From: Chitinophaga cymbidii | GTDB lineage: Bacteria > Bacteroidota > Bacteroidia > Chitinophagales > Chitinophagaceae | Assembly: GCF_007992715.1 (NCBI RefSeq) | Contig: NZ_BKAU01000001.1 | Span: forward strand, 930,001-994,000 | DNA length: 64,000 nt | Direction: 5' to 3' | Part shown: in pieces, positions 44,216 to 52,278 of the stretch | How the letters are laid out: each line of letters begins with the position of its first letter | Position numbering within the stretch: the first letter of the stretch is position 1 | Notes under the pieces: model-generated | What the model was told of the DNA's origin: nothing | What the model saw: the letters and a program-made list of their open reading frames with translations, nothing else | The model's database searches: none | Translations under genes and position numbers: made by a program

Positions 44216-45307
44216 TTAGCTTTTAATTCCTCCCTTTCTTTTGATATCCACTATAACCGTTTTCCCTTGGGATTTTTGAATCAATTGTGCTGCTCTTTCA
44301 ATTTGCTTTTTTGATTGCGCTTGCAGAGCTGAAAGCGCTACCAGCTGGTTGTTCTGGGACAGAACACGAATGTCCTTTTCTTTTGGCACCGCAACGATCT
44401 TATGTGTTTCGGGCTGACCGTTTATAAGCAGCTTTACTTCTTTTGCAGCGCCGGAAAGCAATGTATTATACAGATTCTTATACTCTACATCCCTCATTTT
44501 TTGGGGTAAGGGCATTGCTTTTAAGGCAGCGTCCATGTCGAAAGCCACGGATTTAAATGGTGAGTTGGGATCAGTTTTATCCAGGATGGTCCAATCGGTT
44601 CCGTTCTTGCTCACCCCTCTTCCATTAAGCAATTGAGCAGCCTCGGCTGCGGAAAAACGTGATCCCGTTGTTAGGGAAAATTGCTGCCAATAGTGCTTTT
44701 CAGCTGTCCTTTCTACTATGTTAGTGATTCTTTTTGCCGCGTCGAATCGTTCAAACTGGTAGCAGCCTGTTTGTGGGATCAGGTTGAAGTGTAGTATATA
44801 GTCTGTTTGAGGTTGCCGGATATCGGCATAGCGGATATGGAACCTGGGTAATCCTTGGGCAATAGATTTCTCCAGTATCTGTGAAACATCCTGTGTAAAA
44901 CCGGCTACATGCATGTTTCGACTGAGTACCTTAAAGTTTTCTTGTATGCCAATTTGGTTTTGGAATGAATGTAACATCGCCTCGTTACGTTGCACTCCTA
45001 CCAGGCGACCTAGAAGGAAATTATGCAACCAGCGGCGGATGCGCCCATATTGCAGGCTATTTCTAAAAGAAGGCCGCGCCAGCACCGTTAACCGCCTGAT
45101 CTCATGGAGTAAAAACTTTCGTGTTGATTTTTCCGCTCTGTTAAGCCGGCGGTTATTTTGCTGAAGAAGGTCCTGATAAAATTGCTTTTTTAAATGAATC
45201 GCTTGTATATCGTCCCGGCTGCCGAATGGATTATTGATCCGGTACTGGATTTCTTGTTCCGCATAGAGGTAAATGGCCTCCTGAAGTCGGTTATTTGCCG
45301 GTTGCAT
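44216..45307 (-). CDS. Unknown protein at the end of the transfer operon
   Basis: 363 residues, basic, no membrane segment. The middle part (FSLTTGSRFSAAEAAQLLNGRGVSKN, VAFDMDAALKAMPLPQKMRDVEYKNLYNTLLSGAAKEV) resembles the repeated units of DUF3945/DUF4099-type Bacteroidota mobile proteins. That match is tentative. Last gene of the operon; starts 5 bp after traN's stop and is followed by the compound palindrome. Confidence 0.55.
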   Translation of the reverse strand: MQPANNRLQEAIYLYAEQEIQYRINNPFGSRDDIQAIHLKKQFYQDLLQQNNRRLNRAEKSTRKFLLHEIRRLTVLARPSFRNSLQYGRIRRWLHNFLLGRLVGVQRNEAMLHSFQNQIGIQENFKVLSRNMHVAGFTQDVSQILEKSIAQGLPRFHIRYADIRQPQTDYILHFNLIPQTGCYQFERFDAAKRITNIVERTAEKHYWQQFSLTTGSRFSAAEAAQLLNGRGVSKNGTDWTILDKTDPNSPFKSVAFDMDAALKAMPLPQKMRDVEYKNLYNTLLSGAAKEVKLLINGQPETHKIVAVPKEKDIRVLSQNNQLVALSALQAQSKKQIERAAQLIQKSQGKTVIVDIKRKGGIKS

Positions 45308-45312
45308 AAATA

Positions 45313-46143
45313 TCAGAGCGGTGTTGCCTTAAAAAGATCTTTATTTCGGATAGTAACAGCGATGCGGCGCCCTCCGTTTTCTTCCTGAAGTTCAAACGTT
45401 AGCTTTTTTTTATCCGGAACGGCTACCTGGGAAATAATGATATAATAGTCCAGTGAGGCTCTTCCCTCTATTTTTGGTAATTGATCCCAGTATATCGGTT
45501 GAACGGGAATCTGTTGTATGGAGGAACGACGGGTAATTTTTTTATCATGAATGCATAGGTTAGTCCAGTTCGCCCGGTAAGGAAGGGATGAATGGTTCCT
45601 GATATGAAACCGCAGTAACATCAGTTCATTTCGTATGTAAACACCTTGTAATGCTACCTGCATTTTAAACCTGGTGCTTTGCCGTGATTTTCTAGCTTTT
45701 TCTCCGGAGGCATCGGATATGAATTGTTGTAATTGCTGCTCGTTGATCCCGTCGCTGAAAACGGTGGGAACCAGCACGTCAGTGCGGTTACCGGGAAGAA
45801 GATAATAGGTTTGTGTTGCCGGCGCGGTGCTAAAGAAGACGTTAAAGGTATGTATTTTACCATCTTTCGTGAAAATATGTAGGCTGGTAGGCGGCATATG
45901 AATAGAATGCGCTTTTAGCTTAATAATATTTTCAGCTTCCGGAATCTTTTCCATCAGCAGCTCTGCGGATCCACAGTCTCCATCCCGAACTGGGAAAGGG
46001 AAAGCGATAACGGTAGTCGCGAGGTTTGTCACTTCAATTTTGTGAGCAGAGCCGGCAATCAATTTGGCGGGTAGCTCATGGGACTGCGCATAGGAGTAGC
46101 AGGTCCAGCAACATACAAGTAAACTTAACAGCACTGTTCTCAT
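45313..46143 (-). CDS. traN: TraN-type conjugation protein (DUF4138)
   Basis: 276 residues with a signal peptide (MRTVLLSLLVCCWTCYSYAQS). The mature part is beta-rich (KIEVTNLATTVIAFPFPVRDGD, LLRFHIRNHSSLPYRANWTNLCIHDKK), matching TraN/DUF4138, a VirB9-like outer-membrane component of Bacteroidota type IV transfer systems. It follows traM by 17 bp, the usual order. Confidence 0.85.
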   Translation of the reverse strand: MRTVLLSLLVCCWTCYSYAQSHELPAKLIAGSAHKIEVTNLATTVIAFPFPVRDGDCGSAELLMEKIPEAENIIKLKAHSIHMPPTSLHIFTKDGKIHTFNVFFSTAPATQTYYLLPGNRTDVLVPTVFSDGINEQQLQQFISDASGEKARKSRQSTRFKMQVALQGVYIRNELMLLRFHIRNHSSLPYRANWTNLCIHDKKITRRSSIQQIPVQPIYWDQLPKIEGRASLDYYIIISQVAVPDKKKLTFELQEENGGRRIAVTIRNKDLFKATPL

Positions 46144-46160
46144 AAAACGATATTTTAATA

Positions 46161-47309
46161 TTATTGAAGGAATACTTTGTGGCCGGCCTTGACCGTCACT
46201 TTCATTTGTTTGACTTTCTTACTGAGGAGGGATTTAAGGCTTTGGATACCCGCGGAGGTTGCCTGTGCAGCCACGGAGGGGTCGATGGTGGTCATGGAAA
46301 GTGACTGTACGGCTCTGCTCAAACCCTCTTTAGCAGCATCTCTGGTGATGGCGCCCGGCACATAAATGCCGGCGATACCATCGGTATCATAGGCCATCAG
46401 TTGAATGGAGAGCAGGGAATTGTTATGAATGATCTTATCCAGGTCAATCAGTAATCTCTCATTGGAGATAGCGCAGGTGCCGTATATAAAACTGCCCGCG
46501 GGGATTTCCTGTTGCCCGACATAGATGGTTTCCGCCAGCCGGAGCTTGATCGTTGATCCGTTATAAATAGTCTGGTCCTCATGTACTACAGCCTGGATAG
46601 CTGTTTTATACCTGGTGAGGGCTACTGGCGGCCGTTTCAATCCATAAAAGCCCGAAATGGAAGGATGGAAATCAGCGTGGCCCTGGACAGGTAAAGAGGC
46701 GGTGGTATCCGTGGCCTTTCTGTTGGGGGTGGCAGGGTGGTTGATCATGATAATCTTATCCAGCATGGATTCCAGGCGTTTCATTTCCTTGTCTTCGGTG
46801 GTATCCGATTGCAGCGTTGCCATCAGTTGCTCTAACCTGACGATTTCAGGGGATGTTTCTTGTAATGGTGATCTGTATTCACTTTCCGGCAGTTGATCTT
46901 TGCCGGTATCATTCAGCTCCTCCAGAATCTTGCTGAGCTGTTCATTTACTCTTTTCTCCTGCACATCCAGTTGCCTGGTCCGGGAAGTGCGGGAAGGTAC
47001 GTCATCGGGGAAGTCAGGTGGATTGGACGCGGGATCAATGAGCTGATGGTCGTTTTGTCCTTTGAGTCTGCCCAATTTATGGATAGAGTCCGCCTGAAAA
47101 TCCATGTAGGCTTCCAGTTTGGTTTTCTTCTCTTCTTTTAAATGCGGATTCGGCAACGTTGTATTCAGGCGGCTTACACTGTCTGTCGCGGCTGCATCTC
47201 CTCCGCCACTACGCTGCCATTTGGAGATCAGCAGGTAAAGTACAAGAAGGCTTATGGCAAATAATGGCCACAATACCAGTGATCGCTGGCGTATCAAATT
47301 CATTTTCAT
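46161..47309 (-). CDS. traM: TraM-type conjugation protein
   Basis: 382 residues. A short cytosolic tail, one membrane helix (LVLWPLFAISLLVLYLLISKW, 11-32), a long charged periplasmic linker and a C-terminal beta domain (IYNGSTIKLRLAETIYVGQQEIPAGSFIYGTC). This VirB10-like layout is that of CTnDOT TraM. It overlaps traL by 101 bp in another frame. Traces of an energy-linked channel part lie in the C-terminal domain. Confidence 0.88.
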   Translation of the reverse strand: MKMNLIRQRSLVLWPLFAISLLVLYLLISKWQRSGGGDAAATDSVSRLNTTLPNPHLKEEKKTKLEAYMDFQADSIHKLGRLKGQNDHQLIDPASNPPDFPDDVPSRTSRTRQLDVQEKRVNEQLSKILEELNDTGKDQLPESEYRSPLQETSPEIVRLEQLMATLQSDTTEDKEMKRLESMLDKIIMINHPATPNRKATDTTASLPVQGHADFHPSISGFYGLKRPPVALTRYKTAIQAVVHEDQTIYNGSTIKLRLAETIYVGQQEIPAGSFIYGTCAISNERLLIDLDKIIHNNSLLSIQLMAYDTDGIAGIYVPGAITRDAAKEGLSRAVQSLSMTTIDPSVAAQATSAGIQSLKSLLSKKVKQMKVTVKAGHKVFLQ

Positions 47310-47613
47310 ATCTATATGATTTATTTATTTTAATTATATCACCTGAAATACTATCCTGTTTATGTTTCCACTGGCGGTATTTGCGGATCATGAGAATATC
47401 CAGGCTATCGGGTAATGTGATATTCTGGGGGATGATGAGTGGTTGATGAGGATGTAGTTGCCGGCGTTGATGGGAAGACCGGGTCGTTAAGTGATAGAGG
47501 TTGAAAACTTGTAGCACAGTGATCAGGATACAAATCGTGCATAAGAGCCATACTTGCTGCCGGCGGGCACGTAGTTTTCCCCCCTTTTTTTTGGGCATCC
47601 CGTTCATGATCAT
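47209..47613 (-). CDS. Small TraL-position membrane protein
   Basis: 134 residues; MNGMPKKKGGKLRARRQQ two codons in is also possible. Basic tail, then one membrane helix (VWLLCTICILITVLQVFNLY), then a periplasmic part. Position between traK and traM and topology fit TraL, though the sequence is divergent. The last 34 codons overlap traM in another frame; an earlier stop could have been lost by a frameshift. Start overlaps traK's stop by 4 bp. Confidence 0.6.
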   Translation of the reverse strand: MIMNGMPKKKGGKLRARRQQVWLLCTICILITVLQVFNLYHLTTRSSHQRRQLHPHQPLIIPQNITLPDSLDILMIRKYRQWKHKQDSISGDIIKINKSYRYENEFDTPAITGIVAIICHKPSCTLPADLQMAA

Positions 47614-48227
47614 CTTTTTGAAGTGCTGATATCAGTATTTTCCAGTACCCGCCATCGTTCAATCATCAATCCATGCGGGTTATTGTCGCTGGGTTGCGTC
47701 ATCCGGATATAGCCTTCTGTAACCAATGTCCTAATGGTGATAGTGGTTGCTCTGACAATGCGCTGCTTGCCAGTATACCGGAAATACCAGGGTGTTTTAT
47801 CAAGGTTGACCTCAATATGTTCACATTCAATTTCCTGGCTGATATTGGCTGATATGAGGGAAGAGTAATAGCCGCTTTCCCGCAGGTTTTTGTATTCATT
47901 AGTAGCTGAATGATCGGCCAGGTACAATGCTTTATTGATATTCTTTTTAATAACGGCATCGTCAGGATGAAGGGTGAAAAAATAGTGGTGAAAGGTTTTT
48001 ACGTGATCTTTCGTTTCAATGGGCCAGTATTTACCTCTTTCCTCTGCAAAGGCTTCAAACAATTTTCCATTAGCAATGATGAATACGCTGTTATCCTTTT
48101 CCCTGATAATTTCCTGGTAAAACCAGACGGTAAATACGGAAAACAGCACGCTGCAAATGATAGCGACAATGGCAACTATGCGTGAAAGTTTAAAAGCGGA
48201 TTCAATATTTCTGAATTGTTGGAACAT
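47610..48227 (-). CDS. traK: TraK-type conjugation protein
   Basis: 205 residues. One membrane helix near the N-terminus (IVAIVAIICSVLFSVFTVWFYQ, 17-38) and a VirB8-like periplasmic domain with FHHYFFTLHPDD and the TTITIRTLVTEGYIRMTQPSDNNPHGLMIERW C-terminus typical of Bacteroidota TraK. It overlaps traL by 4 bp and follows traJ by 11 bp. Confidence 0.92.
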   Translation of the reverse strand: MFQQFRNIESAFKLSRIVAIVAIICSVLFSVFTVWFYQEIIREKDNSVFIIANGKLFEAFAEERGKYWPIETKDHVKTFHHYFFTLHPDDAVIKKNINKALYLADHSATNEYKNLRESGYYSSLISANISQEIECEHIEVNLDKTPWYFRYTGKQRIVRATTITIRTLVTEGYIRMTQPSDNNPHGLMIERWRVLENTDISTSKR

Positions 48228-48238
48228 ACATGGAGCAT

Positions 48239-49462
48239 TTAAGACTTGCCAGAAAGTTTATTGTAATTGTAGCCCCCTTCTGCATGATAGGGCTCTGAAC
48301 TCGCAGCATCTGCCATGGAACTGGAATACATATCATTCCCGTAGGTAGAATGGCTCATACTTCCTGCGCCGGCACTGGAAGCGCCTGTTGAACCACCGGC
48401 GGCTCCCGCTGCTGCTATATTGACGCTGGTAAGTGCCAGGCTATTGACTTTTGCTACGATCGCATTGCCGCCAGCGGCATGTACTATATAATTGGCGATA
48501 CTGGGGATGCAGAAGTAACTTACGACGCCAACTACCAGGAAGACCAGGTAAATGACATCTGTCTGTCCAAAGCTGGATACATGCCCCTGCTGAAGATCTG
48601 CCAGGTCTAATTGCAGCATTCCTTCCTGGATTTTATTAAGCATGGCGCCGAGTAGGTTGGCGATGGGTAACCATAGATAAATGTTTATATAACGGGCAAT
48701 CCAAATAGGCAGGATGTGATGAAATCCGTCGTAGATGGACAGGCACAGCACAAAGGGGCCCAGAATGGATAATAACAGCAGAATAAATGTCCGTATGGCA
48801 TCTATACAGATTGCCGCGGCGAAGTAGAGCAGCTGCAGGAGAAATGAGAAAATCAGTTTGGTAAGGACGTTCAGGCTGTTGGTAACAATAGATAGAGAGA
48901 AGGATAAAGCGCGACCAAGGGTTAAGCCTTCTGGCTTATCCTCTTCCTGTTCATATTTTCGCCAGTCTTCCTGGTTCCCGTGAAGTCCTACTAAATCTTG
49001 CCATTCTTCACTGTTGGTAATAGCCTCCTCTCTGTCTTTTAGTAGCATCTGAACAGGGTTACCTGATCTCATTACCATTGCTTCCGTGGCCATTACAGTG
49101 GGCGATAGAATGCCGTTCATAATACCCAACACATAGGGATAGAGCGTAATGATGGTAGCGATGACCAGCGGCCTGAGCAGAGAAAAAAAATCAATAGGTT
49201 CTGCTGCCGCCAGTGATTTCCAAACCCTGTACCCGATGTACCACAATGCGCCGAATGCCCCGATCGCCTGCGCGATGGTCAAAAGATCCTTTGATAGCGG
49301 CAGCATGTCCCTATACAGTGCATCCAGGAGATACTGAAACTTCTTCATTTCTCCGGAAAATATCTGGCACTTTGCTGTCAGAGGCGCCCCGACCAGCATG
49401 ATGCATAACTGAAAGACGATAAACTTTGCTCTATTCATCACTATTTCATTTTTCCATTTCAA
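48239..49462 (-). CDS. traJ: TraJ-type conjugation membrane protein
   Basis: 407 residues; MNRAKF eight codons in (49438) is an alternative start. A signal-like N-terminus is followed by at least six membrane helices between about 50 and 340, a conserved central acidic part (LTNSEEWQDLVGLHG region) and a low-complexity Gly/Ala/Ser tail. VirB6-like channel component, as in CTnDOT TraJ. It overlaps the previous gene's stop by 17 bp if the upstream start is used. Confidence 0.88.
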   Translation of the reverse strand: MKWKNEIVMNRAKFIVFQLCIMLVGAPLTAKCQIFSGEMKKFQYLLDALYRDMLPLSKDLLTIAQAIGAFGALWYIGYRVWKSLAAAEPIDFFSLLRPLVIATIITLYPYVLGIMNGILSPTVMATEAMVMRSGNPVQMLLKDREEAITNSEEWQDLVGLHGNQEDWRKYEQEEDKPEGLTLGRALSFSLSIVTNSLNVLTKLIFSFLLQLLYFAAAICIDAIRTFILLLLSILGPFVLCLSIYDGFHHILPIWIARYINIYLWLPIANLLGAMLNKIQEGMLQLDLADLQQGHVSSFGQTDVIYLVFLVVGVVSYFCIPSIANYIVHAAGGNAIVAKVNSLALTSVNIAAAGAAGGSTGASSAGAGSMSHSTYGNDMYSSSMADAASSEPYHAEGGYNYNKLSGKS

Positions 49463-50102
49463 AATATTCCTGAAGCGATTGATACTGACTTTTCGCTTTG
49501 TTGCGCTGCGCAGCCAACAGCGTTATCTTTTGCTGGAAATAATTGGAGAAGTCAACTTTACGTTTCATATCGTCATATATCCGGTCAATGGCGGAAAGTC
49601 GTTCTGCATCATTCATCCGTAGCTGGTTAGCGGTGATCACCATCAGCAGGGCATCCAGGTTGTTTAAAGAACCCTCGATCAGCCTAGCGTATACTTCTTC
49701 CAAATACCGCAGTTCACCTTCCTTAAAGAGTTGATCGATCGTGTAACGCCTAAGTGCTTCTTTGGAATGCCGCAATAGCTGCTGTTGCAGGGAAACAATG
49801 TCCACCACCCGTTTGTATTTCTTTACCGTAGGGCTGACGCTTAATAGCCCATCCAGGAACGTCTTGTGTAGCGAAAAATTCCCCTCTGAAAGGTCTTTGA
49901 TCGTGTTGTAGCCCGTTGATAATATGGTATACCCTTTGTACATCTGTTCCAGCAGGCTCTTTAGCTGGTTCAGCTTTTGGATATTCAGCATCAACTGCTG
50001 GATTTCAGCAGACTGGGCTTTTGCTGTTTTGAACCCGACAAGAAAAACGAAGGCGACGGTAATTCCTACCAGGGAAGGCACTTTGAGCATAACACACTTC
50101 AT
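49446..50102 (-). CDS. Exported TerB-annotated-type transfer protein, copy 2
   Basis: 218 residues with an export signal (VPSLVGITVAFVFLVGFKTAKAQS). Coiled-coil-rich mature part. It shares the pattern KGYxIxxxGxxTIxxLxEGxFxLHxxFxDxxxxVxPxVxxY and LRMNDAERLSxIDxIYxxMxxK with the gene directly upstream, so the two are tandem paralogues. Similar genes stand at this place in many Bacteroidota transfer operons and are often labelled TerB family, without evidence of tellurite resistance. Periplasmic VirB5-like role is possible. Confidence 0.6.
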   Translation of the reverse strand: MKCVMLKVPSLVGITVAFVFLVGFKTAKAQSAEIQQLMLNIQKLNQLKSLLEQMYKGYTILSTGYNTIKDLSEGNFSLHKTFLDGLLSVSPTVKKYKRVVDIVSLQQQLLRHSKEALRRYTIDQLFKEGELRYLEEVYARLIEGSLNNLDALLMVITANQLRMNDAERLSAIDRIYDDMKRKVDFSNYFQQKITLLAAQRNKAKSQYQSLQEYFEMEK

Positions 50103-50746
50103 TAATCGTGAACAGTATGCAGTTGACGTAAGGATTCGAGGCTGGTGTAGACCCCGCGTTTTTGGTGGGACAAGAGGTGAGATTGGTTAACAATGCGAGA
50201 TAACCACTCCTTTTTGTTCATGATACCGGTATAGATGTGCTCAATCCTGCTTAGTCTTTCGGTATCGTTCATACGGAGTATGTTGTCAGTAAGTACGTCC
50301 GCTATTAGCGTCGCATCATCTTTTAGATACAAAAGCATATTATCCAGTTGTCCGGTAATAGCCATTCTGTCGGCGGAGGAAATAAAGGTTTGGCCGTAAA
50401 GGAATTCCCGGAACGTTTTCACCTTTTGCTGTATCAGCATAATTTCCGCTACACATTGTAGAGAAGGTGTATGTTTTCTGATAACTTGCTTTACGTAATA
50501 TTGATCTGAAAAGAATAAATGATGCAAGTTAAAATCCCCTTCCTTCAGCTTTCCGATAGTATACAGTCCTTTATTGACAATATCATAACCCTTCTTAGTA
50601 TATTCCAGCAATAGCTGAAGCTTTATGATCTGCCTGGTGAGATATTTTCTTTCTGTTTTATTTTGGTTAAATATGGACTGCGCATCGCAGGTAGCTACTA
50701 CTACCGTCAAGCTGATTGCGAGCCATATGTATGCAAATCGTTTCAT
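50102..50746 (-). CDS. Exported transfer protein, copy 1 of tandem pair
   Basis: 214 residues, export signal at the N-terminus (YIWLAISLTVVVATCDAQS). Helical mature part with GYDIVNKGLYTIGKLKEGDFNLHHLFFSDQYYV and ILRMNDTERLSRIEHIYTGIMNKK, matching the next gene's corresponding parts. One-base stop/start contact (50102) with the next gene. Likely periplasmic component of the transfer channel, by position. Confidence 0.6.
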   Translation of the reverse strand: MKRFAYIWLAISLTVVVATCDAQSIFNQNKTERKYLTRQIIKLQLLLEYTKKGYDIVNKGLYTIGKLKEGDFNLHHLFFSDQYYVKQVIRKHTPSLQCVAEIMLIQQKVKTFREFLYGQTFISSADRMAITGQLDNMLLYLKDDATLIADVLTDNILRMNDTERLSRIEHIYTGIMNKKEWLSRIVNQSHLLSHQKRGVYTSLESLRQLHTVHD

Positions 50747-51576
50747 AATTTTCTTTTATGATTCTTTGTCTGGCTGTTCTCCCGTTGCAACTGTGCTAGT
50801 ATCTTGACAGCGGGGCGTTTCTTAACTTCTTCTAAGAGGTATTTGTGGATGTCGTTGGCTGGAGGAATGGGATAACGGGGTGTTCCGATAAAAGTTTTGG
50901 ATATAGAATCAATTTCTGCATGAACAGACTTGATATGCAGATCTTCGGAAGAAGGATGATAGTAATAATGCAGCCGGTAGTGCATGGTTTCCGCAGGTAT
51001 ATCCGTTTGCAGTTTCCCTTTTACGATAAAGTCATGTTTTTTGCCGGTATCCTTTCCCGATTTTCCAATTTCTGCATAGAATTTTCTGGTAAGAGAAGCG
51101 TCATTATATCCACATTCTTTCAGGAGACTTAATTCCGCTTCAATCATGTCCCGCATTCTGTTCTCCGTATCTTCCCTGACCGTACTACGGATCGTATCGC
51201 TTAGTAGCTTCACTCGTTGATAAAGTTCTTTTGCATTCCATACGTCGCTTCCCTGTTCGATGGGTACGGACAGCGGGATGCCATTAAACAATGCTTCTAC
51301 TTCTTTCAGGGATAATTGGGATAAAAAGGCATCATACTGGTAGCGGAAGGTGAACAGCACAATATCCTTTTTCTGGTTAAAGAACCCGAATGTATGGAAG
51401 GTCACAGGTTCTGTATCAAGCAATGTCATGTCCTTATCCAGCAAGTTGTTGATTTCCGTTTTGAGGTATTCTTTATAAGCGCCATCCGGTTCTCCGTTCT
51501 GCAGGCCATTTTCATGATAGCCATTCCATTTCAGCAGCAAAGCCTGTTCTTCTATGATAGCATCCAATTCTTTCAT
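50743..51576 (-). CDS. Unknown protein within the transfer operon
   Basis: 277 residues from MKELDAII at 51576; the start at 51597 overlaps the previous gene more. Soluble, charged, no signal peptide. ALLLKWNGYHENGLQN and LSLLKECGYNDASLTRKFY look like two copies of one motif (K-x-x-G-Y-x-[DE]-x-x-L), suggesting an internal duplication. Stop overlaps the next start by 4 bp. No family recognised. Confidence 0.5.
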   Translation of the reverse strand: MKELDAIIEEQALLLKWNGYHENGLQNGEPDGAYKEYLKTEINNLLDKDMTLLDTEPVTFHTFGFFNQKKDIVLFTFRYQYDAFLSQLSLKEVEALFNGIPLSVPIEQGSDVWNAKELYQRVKLLSDTIRSTVREDTENRMRDMIEAELSLLKECGYNDASLTRKFYAEIGKSGKDTGKKHDFIVKGKLQTDIPAETMHYRLHYYYHPSSEDLHIKSVHAEIDSISKTFIGTPRYPIPPANDIHKYLLEEVKKRPAVKILAQLQRENSQTKNHKRKL

Positions 51577-52253
51577 ATTCCTGCTTTTTGATACCATTGC
51601 TGTAAAGTATCCAATTCCGCCTTTGACCGGGCGCGTTGCAAGCTCAACAAACGGTTTCGCTGGTTAAACTGCCGAAGTGACGCTAAGTGCGTGTCCAGCG
51701 CCTCACTGGTTTTCCGGATCATCTCCAATCGCTCCCCGTCAGACATTTGTACGCTGAATGATTTCATGACCGATACAATATCGTCTACACTACCAATGCT
51801 TGCTTCCAGGATGTTAGTGTAAACATTATAGATGTAGGTCATCTCCGCCTCTGAAAAGTTTTTGTCCTTACTTACTACTAGCCAGGCATGTTTATACTCC
51901 TCAAAAAGTTGCTTTTGTGTGTCAACAATGTCAGTAAACTGTTTATAGGAAATGATGGATTTTACACGCCACAATTCGTCGAAATATTCCTGGTAGATCT
52001 CCTTTTGTCTTTCCGTCCAATCAGAAATTTCCTGTAGTTTCAGTTTGGACAGCGCATTTTCGATTTGTCGTTGTGCATTCTGAAGATCAATGGTTTTACT
52101 CTGCGCTTTTTGTATGCCGAGATCGATAGCGCGAATCACTTTTTTAGTTAGTATTTTTATGGCCTCCAGCACCACCACTTGTGAGTGTGCTGTGCGCGCC
52201 GTAAAAAGCAGCACACCGGCGACCAGAATCGCTTTATATAATGGAGCACGCAT
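51573..52253 (-). CDS. traI: TraI-type conjugation protein (DUF4141-like)
   Basis: 226 residues with signal peptide (LYKAILVAGVLLFTARTAHSQ). Opening of the mature part (VVVLEAIKILTKKVIRAIDLGIQKAQSKTIDLQNAQRQIENALSKLKLQEI) matches the exported DUF4141/TraI family of Bacteroidota transfer operons, located right after traG as here. Helical, periplasmic; VirB5-like role suggested in the literature for its class only by position. Confidence 0.72.
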   Translation of the reverse strand: MRAPLYKAILVAGVLLFTARTAHSQVVVLEAIKILTKKVIRAIDLGIQKAQSKTIDLQNAQRQIENALSKLKLQEISDWTERQKEIYQEYFDELWRVKSIISYKQFTDIVDTQKQLFEEYKHAWLVVSKDKNFSEAEMTYIYNVYTNILEASIGSVDDIVSVMKSFSVQMSDGERLEMIRKTSEALDTHLASLRQFNQRNRLLSLQRARSKAELDTLQQWYQKAGI

Positions 52254-52278
52254 AGATTTAAATTTTGTGAGTTCACTG

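Noticed and set aside
49446-50102. Tellurite-resistance function (TerB)
   Set aside because: The label is common for such operon genes, but this protein is exported, coiled-coil-rich and in a transfer operon; nothing supports tellurite resistance.
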